From NCBI GenBank assembly GCA_035695265.1, contig DASSEM010000217.1:1-20862 (forward strand): DNA of 20,862 nt, read 5' to 3'. Each line of letters starts with the position of its first letter. Position 1 is the first letter of the stretch. The notes under the pieces were generated by a model. That model did not search any database, had not been told where the DNA came from, and saw only the letters and a list, made by a program, of their open reading frames with translations. The translations under genes and the position numbers were made by a program. This stretch comes from RHKX01 sp035695265 (GTDB taxonomy: Bacteria; Actinomycetota; Thermoleophilia; Solirubrobacterales; 70-9). Shown piece after piece: positions 8,020 to 14,829 of the stretch.

Positions 8020-9039
8020 ATGGCCGGGCCCGGGCTCAACGTCGCCGTCACCGGCCCGACCGGCGACATCGGCGTCGCCGCGCTGCGGGCGCTGGATGCC
8101 TCGCCCGCAGTTGGCCGCATCGTCGGCATGGCACGGCGCCCGTTCGAGCCCGCCGCCCACGGGCTCTCGCCGAAGGTCTCCTACCAGCGCGGCGACGTCC
8201 TCGACCGGGCCTCCGTCGACGCCCTGGTCGAGGGTGCCGACGTCGTCGTGCACCTGGCGTTCATCATCATGGGCGACCCGGGCGAGGCGCAGCGGATCAA
8301 CACCGAGGGCAGCAGGAACGTCTTCGATGCGACCGTCGCAGCCGGGGCGGAGCGCCTCGTCTACACGTCGTCGGTTGCCGCCTACGGCTTCCACTCCGAC
8401 AACCCGCAGCCGCTGAGCGAGGAAGTCGCGCCGCGGGGAACGGACGACTTCTATTACTCGGCCCACAAGGCCGCCCTCGAGACGGCGCTCGACGGCTGCC
8501 TCGCCGGCGCCGCAACCGAGGCCTACGTGTTCCGGCCCTGCATCGTCGCCGGAGCCGGGGCGCTGCTCCTGATCGAGTCCGTCGTGCGGATGCTGCCCGT
8601 CTACGGCCAGCTCCGGCTCGCGCGGCGGGCGCTCGACCAGATCCCTTTTCTCGGCCCGGTCCTGCCCGATCCGGGGATCGAGTTCCAGCTCGTCCACACC
8701 GAGGACGTCGCCGCGGCGCTGCGGGCCGCGGTCGAGGGTGCCGGCCCGCCCGGTCGCTACAACCTCGCCGGCCCGGGCACGATGACCATCGCGCGGATGG
8801 CACGGGCCTGCGGCTGGTGGTCGGTGCCGGTGCCGGGTTCGGTGGTGGCGGCGCTGAGCGGGATGGCCGATCGCCTCCCCGGGCTCCCGCCGGAGGTCGA
8901 GTGGCTGAACGCGTTCCGCGAGCCGGTGCTGATGGACACGACGAAGGCTCGCCGGCAGCTCGGCTGGGAGCCGCGCTGGAATGCCGCTGAGACGCTTGCC
9001 GACACCGTGGCATCGGCCCGCGCCGCCGGCGTCCTCTGA
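8020..9039 (+). CDS. NAD(P)-dependent epimerase/reductase (extended SDR family)
   Basis: The 339-residue protein has an N-terminal Rossmann motif VAVTGPTGDIG (8-18), VVHLAF (76-81), the active-site VYTSSVAAYG segment (114-123) and YxxxK as Y146-SAH-K150. The C-terminal part (RYNLAGPG, later LGWEPRW) is typical of NAD-dependent epimerase/dehydratase and dihydroflavonol-reductase-like proteins. The substrate is not deducible. It starts 5 nt after the stop of the aldehyde dehydrogenase/oxidase fusion and is probably co-transcribed with it, so a carbonyl or hydroxyl substrate in the same pathway is plausible (inference). A TTG at 8011 overlapping the upstream stop is an alternative start. It converges on the TetR genes, with 6 nt between stop codons. 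Confidence 0.85.
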   Translation: MAGPGLNVAVTGPTGDIGVAALRALDASPAVGRIVGMARRPFEPAAHGLSPKVSYQRGDVLDRASVDALVEGADVVVHLAFIIMGDPGEAQRINTEGSRNVFDATVAAGAERLVYTSSVAAYGFHSDNPQPLSEEVAPRGTDDFYYSAHKAALETALDGCLAGAATEAYVFRPCIVAGAGALLLIESVVRMLPVYGQLRLARRALDQIPFLGPVLPDPGIEFQLVHTEDVAAALRAAVEGAGPPGRYNLAGPGTMTIARMARACGWWSVPVPGSVVAALSGMADRLPGLPPEVEWLNAFREPVLMDTTKARRQLGWEPRWNAAETLADTVASARAAGVL

Positions 9040-9049
9040 GCGGGCTCAG
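9036..9049. terminator. Weak inverted repeat spanning two convergent stop codons
   Basis: CTGAGC-GG-GCTCAG forms a perfect 6-bp inverted repeat holding the TGA of the epimerase (9037-9039) and, on the other strand, the TGA of the second TetR gene (9046-9048). It could be a small bidirectional terminator hairpin, but there is no U tract and the stem is short; stop codons facing each other contribute to the symmetry. Confidence 0.25.
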
Positions 9050-9615
9050 GCCGGCAGCAGGATCGCGACGACGGTGTCGCCGGCGAGGCGGATCGCCGTA
9101 CCCTCGTCCACCGTCCCCGTCTCGATCTCGTCGATCGCGGCGAAGGTGACCGCCTGGATCACGCTCCGCAGCCAGCCGACCGGCAGGTCAGATCGGATCT
9201 CGTTCCGCTCGCGGGCGGCTTCGAGGAACCGGCGCGCCGGGCTGGTCCCGTCGTCCTTGAATGCCTCGTAGGTGGCGCTGGCACCGTCGCGCGCCGCGAA
9301 GAGGTGCCCGAAGCGAAGCGCAAGGGAGATCGAGGCGGCGCTGAGGTTGCGGACCGCATCTTCGGGGTCGCCGCCCGCAACCGCCGTCGCGATCTCCTCG
9401 CGGGCGCCGTCCACGATCGCGGCGATCACCGCCTCGAGCAGGCTCTCGCGATTCGGGAAGTGGCGATAGACGGTGCTCCGGCCGAGGCCGGAGGCATCGG
9501 CGACCTCCTGCATGCTCAGCTCGGGGTCGCGAGCGAGGAGCTCGACCCCGGCCTCGATCACGAGCCGGCGGTTGCGCTCGGCGTCGCTGCGGCGCTGCTC
9601 CTCGCGCGCCATCAT
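9046..9615 (-). CDS. TetR/AcrR family transcriptional regulator (second of a pair)
   Basis: The 189-residue protein has a TetR helix-turn-helix at residues ~20-65: RRLVIEAGVELLARDPE, then MQEVADASGLGRSTVYRHFPNRESLL, whose STVYRHFPNR recognition-helix segment is diagnostic. The remaining C-terminal ligand-binding and dimerisation domain is not assignable to a ligand class. Its ATG at 9615 overlaps the stop of the upstream TetR gene in an ATGA junction, so the two are translationally coupled. ATG 9612 is an alternative start. It is convergent with the epimerase gene. Targets could include its own operon or the neighbouring alcohol-oxidation genes (inference only). Confidence 0.9.
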   Translation of the reverse strand: MMAREEQRRSDAERNRRLVIEAGVELLARDPELSMQEVADASGLGRSTVYRHFPNRESLLEAVIAAIVDGAREEIATAVAGGDPEDAVRNLSAASISLALRFGHLFAARDGASATYEAFKDDGTSPARRFLEAARERNEIRSDLPVGWLRSVIQAVTFAAIDEIETGTVDEGTAIRLAGDTVVAILLPA

Positions 9616-10181
9616 CGCGGCGCCATCATCGCGATCAGGGTCTCACCGAGGAACGGGGCAGCTTGCTCACGCCCGATCCGGCCCGCGAGCAGGTCGCCGA
9701 TCATCGCCAGCGAGATCGCGAGCTGTGCCGCCATCAGCCACCGGAGCGGCTGGTCGGTGCGGACCTCACCGCGTTCTCGCGCGCCTGCGAGGAAGTCGGT
9801 GAGTGCATCGCCGCCCCGCCTGCTCACCCGCTGGAGCGCCGGCTTGGTGACGGCCTGGTGGGCGAAGAGGAACGGATACCGCATCCCGAGCTCGACGTTC
9901 ATCGCCGCGGCCGCCCGCAGCACCGCGCTCACTGCCGGGTCCTGCGCCACCGCCGCCTCGATCTCCGAGTTGCCCTGCCTGATGACCTCTTCAGCCAGGC
10001 CCTCGAACAGCGCCTTCCGGTTCGGGAAGTGACGGTAGACGGTCGTCCGGCCGAGTCCCGTTCGTTCCGCGATCTCGGCCATGCCGGCGTCGGGATCTTC
10101 GGCCAGCAGCTCGATCGCCGTGTCGACCACCGCCTGCCGGTTGGCTGCGGCGTCGCGACGCTTGCCCCCCGTGTGTTCCAT
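9612..10181 (-). CDS. TetR/AcrR family transcriptional regulator (first of a pair)
   Basis: The 189-residue protein is a paralogue of the downstream TetR: both are 189 residues and share a near-identical HTH (MAEIAERTGLGRTTVYRHFPNRKALF against MQEVADASGLGRSTVYRHFPNRESLL). The C-terminal domains diverge more. ATG 10181 is preceded by TATGAT (10198-10193 on the minus strand), a good -10 element 11 nt from the start, and by the inverted repeat 10175-10190 overlapping the start codon, a plausible autoregulatory operator. There is no obvious Shine-Dalgarno, so a leaderless mRNA is likely. Ligand unknown. Confidence 0.9.
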   Translation of the reverse strand: MEHTGGKRRDAAANRQAVVDTAIELLAEDPDAGMAEIAERTGLGRTTVYRHFPNRKALFEGLAEEVIRQGNSEIEAAVAQDPAVSAVLRAAAAMNVELGMRYPFLFAHQAVTKPALQRVSRRGGDALTDFLAGARERGEVRTDQPLRWLMAAQLAISLAMIGDLLAGRIGREQAAPFLGETLIAMMAPR

Positions 10182-10190
10182 ATCCGGAAC
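10175..10190. promoter_or_regulatory. Candidate TetR operator overlapping the tetR start codon
   Basis: GTTCC-ATATCC-GGAAC is an inverted repeat with perfect 5-bp arms. It covers the start codon of the upstream TetR gene (10179-10181 on the minus strand) and sits just downstream of its TATGAT -10 element. This location would block initiation. Further GTTCC arms occur at 10235, 10260 and 10290 on the plus strand. Operator function is inferred from position and symmetry. Confidence 0.45.
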
Positions 10191-10192
10191 TG

Positions 10193-10198
10193 ATCATA
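10193..10198 (-). promoter_or_regulatory. -10 element (TATGAT) of the tetR pair
   Basis: Read on the minus strand this is TATGAT, five of six matches to TATAAT, ending 11 nt before the ATG at 10181. The transcription start would then fall at or next to the start codon. A TTCCCC about 18 nt further upstream is only a weak -35 candidate. Confidence 0.4.
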
Positions 10199-10361
10199 GG
10201 AGCGCGGGCTCGCCCCGGGGAAGCGGGATGCTATGTTCCGTTTCTAGGCGTTCGGTGTCGTTCCCCCGCGGCATCGGACGCCTCTTTTCGTTCCGGATCG
10301 AGCTGACTCGAATCAACCGCCGGAGGACCGCGAGACCGGCCGCCGGCCGCCGCCGAGGCCC
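10199..10361. other. Intergenic region with repeated GTTCC elements
   Basis: No convincing coding frame is seen between the tetR pair and the tRNA-Glu promoter. The region has a plus-strand TATGTT at 10232-10237 that could act as a -10 element, and GTTCC at 10235-10239, 10260-10264 and 10290-10294; the last, GTTCCGGAT at 10290-10298, repeats a 9-mer found on the minus strand in the tetR operator (10182-10190). The function of a plus-strand promoter here is unknown. Confidence 0.3.
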
Positions 10362-10390
10362 TTCACCGGCCGCCGGGGCGTTGCTAGAAT
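10362..10390 (+). promoter_or_regulatory. tRNA-Glu promoter (TTCACC, 17 nt, TAGAAT)
   Basis: TTCACC at 10362-10367 and TAGAAT at 10385-10390 are 17 nt apart and the tRNA begins 11 nt after the -10 hexamer. The arrangement fits a housekeeping sigma-70-type promoter. Confidence 0.55.
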
Positions 10391-10401
10391 GCCCGCCCCT
10401 C

Positions 10402-10474
10402 GCCGCTATCGTCTAGGGGACTAGGACGCCGGATTCTCAGTCCGGAAACCGGGGTTCGAATCCCCGTAGCGGTA
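10402..10474 (+). tRNA. tRNA-Glu (anticodon CTC)
   Basis: A 73-nt cloverleaf. The acceptor stem GCCGCTA pairs with TAGCGGT (first pair G-U), the anticodon arm is CCGGA-TTCTCAG-TCCGG with anticodon CTC reading GAG, and the T arm is CGGGG-TTCGAAT-CCCCG. The discriminator is A and no CCA is encoded. GAG is the main Glu codon expected in this GC-rich genome. Confidence 0.95.
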
Positions 10475-10505
10475 CTCGCTCGCCTCGGAGCAGGTGGAGT
10501 AGTGC

Positions 10506-10793
10506 TCAGGGGTTCGCCTGCGCGTAGACGTCGAGGAACACCGGCTCGCCACCGAGTTCGATTCCGGCCGCGGCAAGGACTGGCATCAGGTGCTCGGCCT
10601 GAGCCTCGAAGTGCTCCCGAGATTCCCAGATTTCACTGACCCGGACGTTGTCGTCGTTGGGGCTGAGGAAGCAGACGTGGTACTCCAGCCCAGGGGGGTT
10701 CGGCCAGTGGCCGCCCTCCTCGAGCCTGCGAATCGTTTCGTCGTACTGGGCAGTCGTCGCCTTTGTGGGCTCGAAACGAATGAGAATGCTCAT
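10506..10793 (-). CDS. Small ABM-like (dimeric alpha-beta barrel) protein
   Basis: The 95-residue product (MSILIRFEPTKAT at the N-terminus, RVSEIWESREHFEAQAEHLMPVL in the second half) resembles antibiotic-biosynthesis-monooxygenase-like proteins of the dimeric ferredoxin-like fold; the segment GLEYHVCFLSP followed by VSEIWESREHFE is typical of a common actinobacterial member. The catalytic function is unknown; many such proteins have no established enzyme activity. The start at 10793 has a GGAAGGA ribosome binding site 8 nt upstream, preferred over the longer frame to 10988. A minus-strand TAGGGT at 10828-10823 could be its -10 element. It lies between tRNA-Glu and a divergent membrane protein gene. 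Confidence 0.75.
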   Translation of the reverse strand: MSILIRFEPTKATTAQYDETIRRLEEGGHWPNPPGLEYHVCFLSPNDDNVRVSEIWESREHFEAQAEHLMPVLAAAGIELGGEPVFLDVYAQANP

Positions 10794-10932
10794 CGCAACG
10801 TCCTTCCGGTTGGGATCCATCCACCCTAGCCGTCGCTCGGCCGAAGGCGCCAAGCATTCTTTGCACCAGGCAACCGGTGGCCGGTTGCGCTCGGGCAATC
10901 CGTGGCGATGGGATGATCCGGGGCAGAGCGGG

Positions 10933-11358
10933 ATGGAGACGGTGATCCAGGAGTTGACGAGGGGGAACGCGACCGAGGTGAAGGTCATCCTCGCATCGGT
11001 CGTCGCCGCGCTCGCCGTCTACCAGGTGGCGCTGATGGCGGTCGGCTACGGCAAGGTGAAGCCGCGCTTCCTCGGCGGGCGGGCGGCATCGTTCGCTCAC
11101 CGGGCGATCGGCGACGCGCTGGTCGTGATCGTCGTCGTGGTCGCGGTCATGTGCGTCAGCTACTTCGGGATCGAGGACGATGCGGCCGTCCACTCGGGCG
11201 CCGCCGTGCTGCTGCTCGTGGCGCTGGCGATGAAGGTCGGCGTCGTCCGCGGGCTGCCGCGCCTGCACCGGTTCCTGCCCGTGCTCGGCCTCACGATCTG
11301 GGTCCTGATCGGGGTCGTGTTCGCCACGTCCGCAGGTGACTTCCTCTGGAGCCGCTGA
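10933..11358 (+). CDS. Four-helix integral membrane protein, possibly DUF6529-like
   Basis: The 141-residue product has four predicted transmembrane segments at about residues 16-38, 60-79, 86-105 and 113-132. Histidines H56 (SFAHRAIGD), H87 (AVHSGAAV) and H112 (RLHRFLP) sit at helix ends, as in small haem-b membrane proteins. This resembles uncharacterised actinobacterial families such as DUF6529, but that assignment is from memory and haem binding is a guess. ATG 10933 is chosen because earlier frame sequence is antisense to the ABM-like gene. Its stop overlaps the next start by one base (TGATG at 11356-11360), so the two genes form an operon. Confidence 0.65.
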   Translation: METVIQELTRGNATEVKVILASVVAALAVYQVALMAVGYGKVKPRFLGGRAASFAHRAIGDALVVIVVVVAVMCVSYFGIEDDAAVHSGAAVLLLVALAMKVGVVRGLPRLHRFLPVLGLTIWVLIGVVFATSAGDFLWSR

Positions 11359-11582
11359 TGGATGCGAGGACCTACAGGCGCCAGCTCCTCGGCTCGCTCC
11401 TCGTGGCGGCGATGATCGTCGTGGTCGCGATCGTGGTGGTTACGGCGAAGCTCGGTCCGACGTCGGTCGTCGAGGAGGAAGCGCGGATCGAACGTCAGGA
11501 GCTGCGAATCGAGCAGGCCGAGGAGCGTCAGGAGCGGCGCCAGGAGCTGCGGGAAGACCGACGGCGGACGCGCAGCCGCTAG
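11358..11582 (+). CDS. Small single-pass membrane protein with coiled-coil tail
   Basis: A 74-residue protein not assignable to a family. One hydrophobic segment at residues ~10-30 (LLGSLLVAAMIVVVAIVVV) is followed by a highly charged Glu/Arg/Gln helix (37-74) with heptad-like spacing, probably a cytoplasmic coiled coil. The start overlaps the stop of the upstream four-helix membrane protein, suggesting the two act together. The TAG stop at 11580-11582 is also part of the putative -10 element of tRNA-Leu. Confidence 0.6.
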   Translation: MDARTYRRQLLGSLLVAAMIVVVAIVVVTAKLGPTSVVEEEARIERQELRIEQAEERQERRQELREDRRRTRSR

Positions 11583-11585
11583 ATT
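11580..11585 (+). promoter_or_regulatory. tRNA-Leu -10 element (TAGATT)
   Basis: TAGATT ends 10 nt before the first base of tRNA-Leu and shares its TAG with the stop codon of the upstream small membrane protein gene. No clear -35 was seen. Spacing and similarity to the tRNA-Glu -10 element (TAGAAT) support the call. Confidence 0.45.
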
Positions 11586-11595
11586 TCCCGGTCCC

Positions 11596-11679
<84 letters not shown>

Positions 11680-11700
11680 TCGGGGACGCGGCGTGGGCAC

Positions 11701-12375
11701 TCATGCAGCGTTGAGCCGCTGCCACCAGGCGTCGAACAGCCCCTCCGCCGCCGCGGCTGCCGCAGCCTCCTGGTCGAGCCCCTCGATCGCGAGGGCGGAT
11801 GGGCTGATGCCGAGCTCGACCAGCCGCTCCTCGTCGGTGAGCGCCCAGGCGTCGGCGATCGCCGGCGTCCCCTCGGGATGGAACTGAAGGCCGAGGCTCG
11901 GGCCGAGCGCGAACGCCGCCGGCCCGGCCGCCGAGCGCGCCAGCTCCTCGCCGCCGGCCGGAACCGCGAGCTGGTCGTAGTGGAAGTGGAGCCAAGGGCC
12001 GGCCGGGATCCGCTCCGGATCCGTGGTCTCGACCTCGAGCCAGCCGACCTCGGGCGGGTCGGCGGGGGCGATCGGCGCCCCCGCGGCGGCGGCAAGCACC
12101 TGGCCGCCGAAGCAGAGCCCGAGAACGGGCACGCTGGCGGCGAGCGCCGCGCTCAAAAAGTCGACCTCCTCCTTCACCCAGGCGGGGGCATCGGCGGCGC
12201 CGGGCGCGTGCTCGGAGCCGAGCGCGCAGATCCATCCCCAGCGGGCCGGATCGCCGGGCAGGCCGTCCTCCCAGACGCGGCGGACCTCGAAGTCGATCGC
12301 GTGGCGCCGGCACCAGTCGCCGAACAGCGCCGGCGGACCGGCGTCCTCGTGCTGCAGGATCAGGCCCGCTTCCAT
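11701..12375 (-). CDS. Class I glutamine amidotransferase
   Basis: The 224-residue protein is a stand-alone GATase1 domain. The catalytic triad is visible: nucleophile C88 in VLGLCFGGQVLA and H166/E168 in LGLQFHPEGT. Such enzymes release ammonia from glutamine or hydrolyse gamma-glutamyl compounds; stand-alone members are annotated as GMP-synthase-like without known acceptors. It starts at 12375, overlapping the end of the upstream permease gene by 16 nt, so it is translated as the last gene of the metal-transporter operon. Why a glutamine amidotransferase is coupled to metal uptake is unclear. It ends just beyond the convergent tRNA-Leu. Confidence 0.88.
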   Translation of the reverse strand: MEAGLILQHEDAGPPALFGDWCRRHAIDFEVRRVWEDGLPGDPARWGWICALGSEHAPGAADAPAWVKEEVDFLSAALAASVPVLGLCFGGQVLAAAAGAPIAPADPPEVGWLEVETTDPERIPAGPWLHFHYDQLAVPAGGEELARSAAGPAAFALGPSLGLQFHPEGTPAIADAWALTDEERLVELGISPSALAIEGLDQEAAAAAAAEGLFDAWWQRLNAA

Positions 12376-13214
12376 CGGCGCAGGATATTCGCGTCCCCGC
12401 CGCCGATCCGCGACCGTGGCAAGAGCATGGCGATCGCGAAGATCGCGACCGCACAGAGCGCGACGGCCGCTCCGGCGGCGATGTCCGCCCAGTAGCTCAG
12501 GTAGATGCCGGCGACGGCGGCGACGGCGGCGACGGCGGCGCTGAGCCGAAGGGCGGGGCCGAGGCGATCACGGAGCCGGAGCGCGGTCGCACCCGGCGCG
12601 ATCAGGATCGCGACGACGAGCAGGTTGCCGAGCGCCTGGACGGCGATCAGGATCGTCAGGGCGAGGAGGCCGAGCAGCAGCGTCGCCGCCCGGGCGTTGC
12701 CGCCGCCGAGGCTCGCTGCCGTCTCGGGGTCGAAGCCGGAGAGGGTGAGGGTGCGGTGGCAGCCGGCGAGGGCGGCGAGGACGGCGAGGGCGAGCGCCGC
12801 GGAGGCGAGGAGGTCACCGGTGCTGACGCCCAGCGGGTCGCCGAAAAGAAGCTCGCCGAGCCGGACCGGGACCTCCGGCGCGAGCGCGAGCAGCGTCCCG
12901 AGGCCGACGAGCGCCGTGACGGCGACCGCGACGCCGACGTCGGGGCCGACCGCCACCCGACGGGAGGCGAGGCCGACGCAGGCGACGGCGACCATGAGGC
13001 CGGCGGCGGCGCCGAGCCCGAGCGGGACCCCGACGAGCGTAGCCAGCACGAGTCCCGGCAGCATCGAGTGGGCGATCGACTCCGCCGCGTAGCTCTGCCG
13101 GTGGAGTACGACCCAGACGCCGAGCGGCCCGCAGATGGCGCCGAGGATGACCAGCTCGAGCAGCGCCCGCATGGTGATCCCGTCGCGCAGCGGCTCAACC
13201 AGGAGGTCGATCAT
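12360..13214 (-). CDS. znuB: Zinc/manganese-type ABC transporter permease (ABC-3 family), second permease
   Basis: The 284-residue protein is a polytopic ABC-3 family permease. LELVILGAICGPLGVWVVLHR near residues 18-38 and SYAAESIAHSMLPGLVLA (40-57) match the conserved N-terminal region of ZnuB/MntB/TroC-type proteins (HSMLPG, often HAxLPG). Several hydrophobic helices follow, with GNLLVVAILIAPGATA near residue 215 as the conserved cytoplasmic-loop region. The start at 13214 lies 4 nt after the ATPase stop. The in-frame extension to 13259 overlaps the ATPase gene and looks non-native. The C-terminus overlaps the amidotransferase gene by 16 nt. Metal specificity cannot be read from the permease. 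Confidence 0.88.
   Translation of the reverse strand: MIDLLVEPLRDGITMRALLELVILGAICGPLGVWVVLHRQSYAAESIAHSMLPGLVLATLVGVPLGLGAAAGLMVAVACVGLASRRVAVGPDVGVAVAVTALVGLGTLLALAPEVPVRLGELLFGDPLGVSTGDLLASAALALAVLAALAGCHRTLTLSGFDPETAASLGGGNARAATLLLGLLALTILIAVQALGNLLVVAILIAPGATALRLRDRLGPALRLSAAVAAVAAVAGIYLSYWADIAAGAAVALCAVAIFAIAMLLPRSRIGGGDANILRRWKRA
12511..12537 (+). repeat. Three tandem 9-bp units (GCGACGGCG)
   Basis: Three perfect copies of GCGACGGCG followed by a partial unit. It lies inside the minus-strand permease gene, encoding an AAV-rich hydrophobic run (AAVAAVAAVAG), so it is most likely codon-level repetition that could vary in copy number by slippage. Confidence 0.7.
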
Positions 13215-13218
13215 CAGC

Positions 13219-13962
13219 TCAGTGGTGGTGGTGCTGGACGACGATCGCGCGCTCGCCACCCTCGAGGACCACGATCTCGGCGCCGTAGGTCTCGCCCAGC
13301 ACCGCCGGCGTCATCCCCTCGGGAGGGCCGTAGAAGACCTGCCTGCCGTTCACGCAGAGGACCGCGTCGAAACGCCGCGCCTGCTCGATGTCGTGGCTGG
13401 AGACGAGGATCGCGCGGCCCTCCTGGCGAAGCTCGCCGAGGAGCGCGAGGATGCGCTCGGCAGCGGGCCGGTCGACCCCGCTGAGCGGCTCGTCGAGCAG
13501 GAGCACGTTCGCCTCCTGGACGAGCGCCCGGGCGATCAGCGTTCGCTGGCGCTGGCCGCCGGAGAGGCTGCCGAATCGCTCGCCGACCTGCTCGGCGAGC
13601 CCGACCCGCCCGAGCGCCTCCCGTGCCCGCTCCCGACGCGCGTGGCCGAGCGGTCGGTACCAGGGGGCCGTCGCGAAGGCGCCCATCAAGACGACGTCGA
13701 GGGCACTGACCGGGAAGTCGAGCCGGTAGCGCTCGGTCTGGGGCACGTAGGCGACGGGCGCGGCCACCTCTACCTCTCCCTTGCGCTCGGGGAGATCGCC
13801 GAGGAGAGCCTTGAACAGCGTCGTCTTGCCGCCCGCGTTCGGACCGAGGACCGCGACCATCGATCCGGCGGGGACGGTGAAGTCGAGGCCGCTGAGCACC
13901 TGTACGCCGGGCTCGTAGCCGCCGCCGAGGCCGCGCGCCGCGATCGCGGGCGCGGCGCTCAT
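13219..13962 (-). CDS. znuC: Zinc/manganese-type ABC transporter ATP-binding protein
   Basis: The 247-residue protein is an ABC ATPase with Walker A GPNAGGKT (40-47), Q-loop YVPQTER (72-78), signature LSGGQ (133-137), Walker B VLLLDE (153-158) and H-loop H190. The stretch DFPVSALDVVLMG after the Q-loop is characteristic of Mn/Zn/Fe chelate-type importers (MntB/TroB/ZnuC group). It ends IVVQHHHH, an unusual histidine tail that could bind zinc (inference). Its ATG at 13962 overlaps the stop of the upstream permease (ATGA at 13959-13962), and the next permease starts 4 nt after its stop. It powers import with two ABC-3 permeases and the binding protein encoded at 15320-16249. Confidence 0.92.
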   Translation of the reverse strand: MSAAPAIAARGLGGGYEPGVQVLSGLDFTVPAGSMVAVLGPNAGGKTTLFKALLGDLPERKGEVEVAAPVAYVPQTERYRLDFPVSALDVVLMGAFATAPWYRPLGHARRERAREALGRVGLAEQVGERFGSLSGGQRQRTLIARALVQEANVLLLDEPLSGVDRPAAERILALLGELRQEGRAILVSSHDIEQARRFDAVLCVNGRQVFYGPPEGMTPAVLGETYGAEIVVLEGGERAIVVQHHHH

Positions 13963-14813
13963 CGCGGAACCCCTCCCGGCGCCGGCACGACGCGGCGCTC
14001 GCCGATCCGTCGCCAGAGCAGCGCGAGGGCGAAGACGGCGCCGCCGAGGACCGCCACGACCGCTCCCGGCGGCGCGTCGAGCCGGTAGGCGATGAGGAGC
14101 CCGGAGAGCCCCTCGGCCAGCGCGAGCAATGCCGCGCCGAGCTCGAGCTCGGCGACGCTCGTGGCGAACAGGCGGGCGGTCGCCGCGGGCACCACCAGGA
14201 CGGCGGTGACGAGCAGGGCGCCGACGGCATCGATCGTCGCGATCGTCGCGACGGCGACGGCAGCGAGCAGCGCCAGGTCGGCGACCTCCAGCCGGGCGCC
14301 GAGCCCATGCGCGCCGTCGCCCGCGTCGTCGAACCCCGCCGCGATCCAGGCGCGGCGGTAGCGCGCCGCGACGACGGCGACCAGGGCGAGCACCGCCGCC
14401 GCGACCACGAGCTCGGAGTCCCCGATCGCGAGAAGCGAGCCGAACAGGAGCTGCTCGACTCCGGCCCCGGTCTCGAACACGTCGCTGGCGAGGACGACGC
14501 CGATCGCGAGCGCCGCGACGAGGAGCAGGCCGGTCGCCGCGTCGCGGGCGACCGCGCCGCTGCGGGTGAGCCGCTGGAGCAGGGCGGCGAATCCGGCGCC
14601 GGTGGCAGCCGCGGCAAGGGCCGGCGGGATCCCGGCCGGCGCTGCGATCACGAGCCCGGGGAAGGCGGCGGCGCCGACTCCGTGAGTGAAGAAGGCGAGC
14701 CGGCGGAGCACGATCTGGGCGCCGAGGATCCCGGCGAGGGGAGCGAGCATCACGACCTCGATCGCAGCCCGCTGCATGAACGGGAGCCCGAGCGGATCAA
14801 GCATGAGAACCAT
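13959..14813 (-). CDS. znuB: Zinc/manganese-type ABC transporter permease (ABC-3 family), first permease
   Basis: The 284-residue polytopic protein (281 if ATG 14804 is used) is a second ABC-3 permease, paralogous to the one at 12360-13214. Family features: an N-terminal MQRAAIEVVMLAPLAGILGAQIVLRRLAFFTHGVGAAAFPGLV (about residues 13-55) and a later IDAVGALLVTAVLVVPAATARL matching the conserved coupling region. It is first in the minus-strand operon permease-ATPase-permease-amidotransferase. Both candidate starts lie within the imperfect palindrome at 14803-14819, and the Zur-like gene diverges from only 16 nt away. No ribosome binding site is apparent, so a leaderless transcript is likely. 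Confidence 0.85.
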   Translation of the reverse strand: MVLMLDPLGLPFMQRAAIEVVMLAPLAGILGAQIVLRRLAFFTHGVGAAAFPGLVIAAPAGIPPALAAAATGAGFAALLQRLTRSGAVARDAATGLLLVAALAIGVVLASDVFETGAGVEQLLFGSLLAIGDSELVVAAAVLALVAVVAARYRRAWIAAGFDDAGDGAHGLGARLEVADLALLAAVAVATIATIDAVGALLVTAVLVVPAATARLFATSVAELELGAALLALAEGLSGLLIAYRLDAPPGAVVAVLGGAVFALALLWRRIGERRVVPAPGGVPR

Positions 14814-14819
14814 TACCGT
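14803..14819. promoter_or_regulatory. Candidate Zur box between the permease operon and zur
   Basis: ATGAGAACCATTACCGT shares 10 of 17 positions, including the TGAGAA half, with the more symmetric element at 16233-16249 before the binding-protein gene. It overlaps the permease start codon(s) and the putative -10 (TACCGT, 14814-14819) of the zur-like gene, so binding would affect both directions. The right half is degenerate (4 of 8 pairs). Confidence 0.4.
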
Positions 14820-14829
14820 TAGTCGCGAG

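Noticed and set aside
7612..8697. 361-codon minus-strand frame across the fusion and SDR genes
   Set aside because: Antisense shadow with low-complexity composition; both plus-strand genes are well supported.
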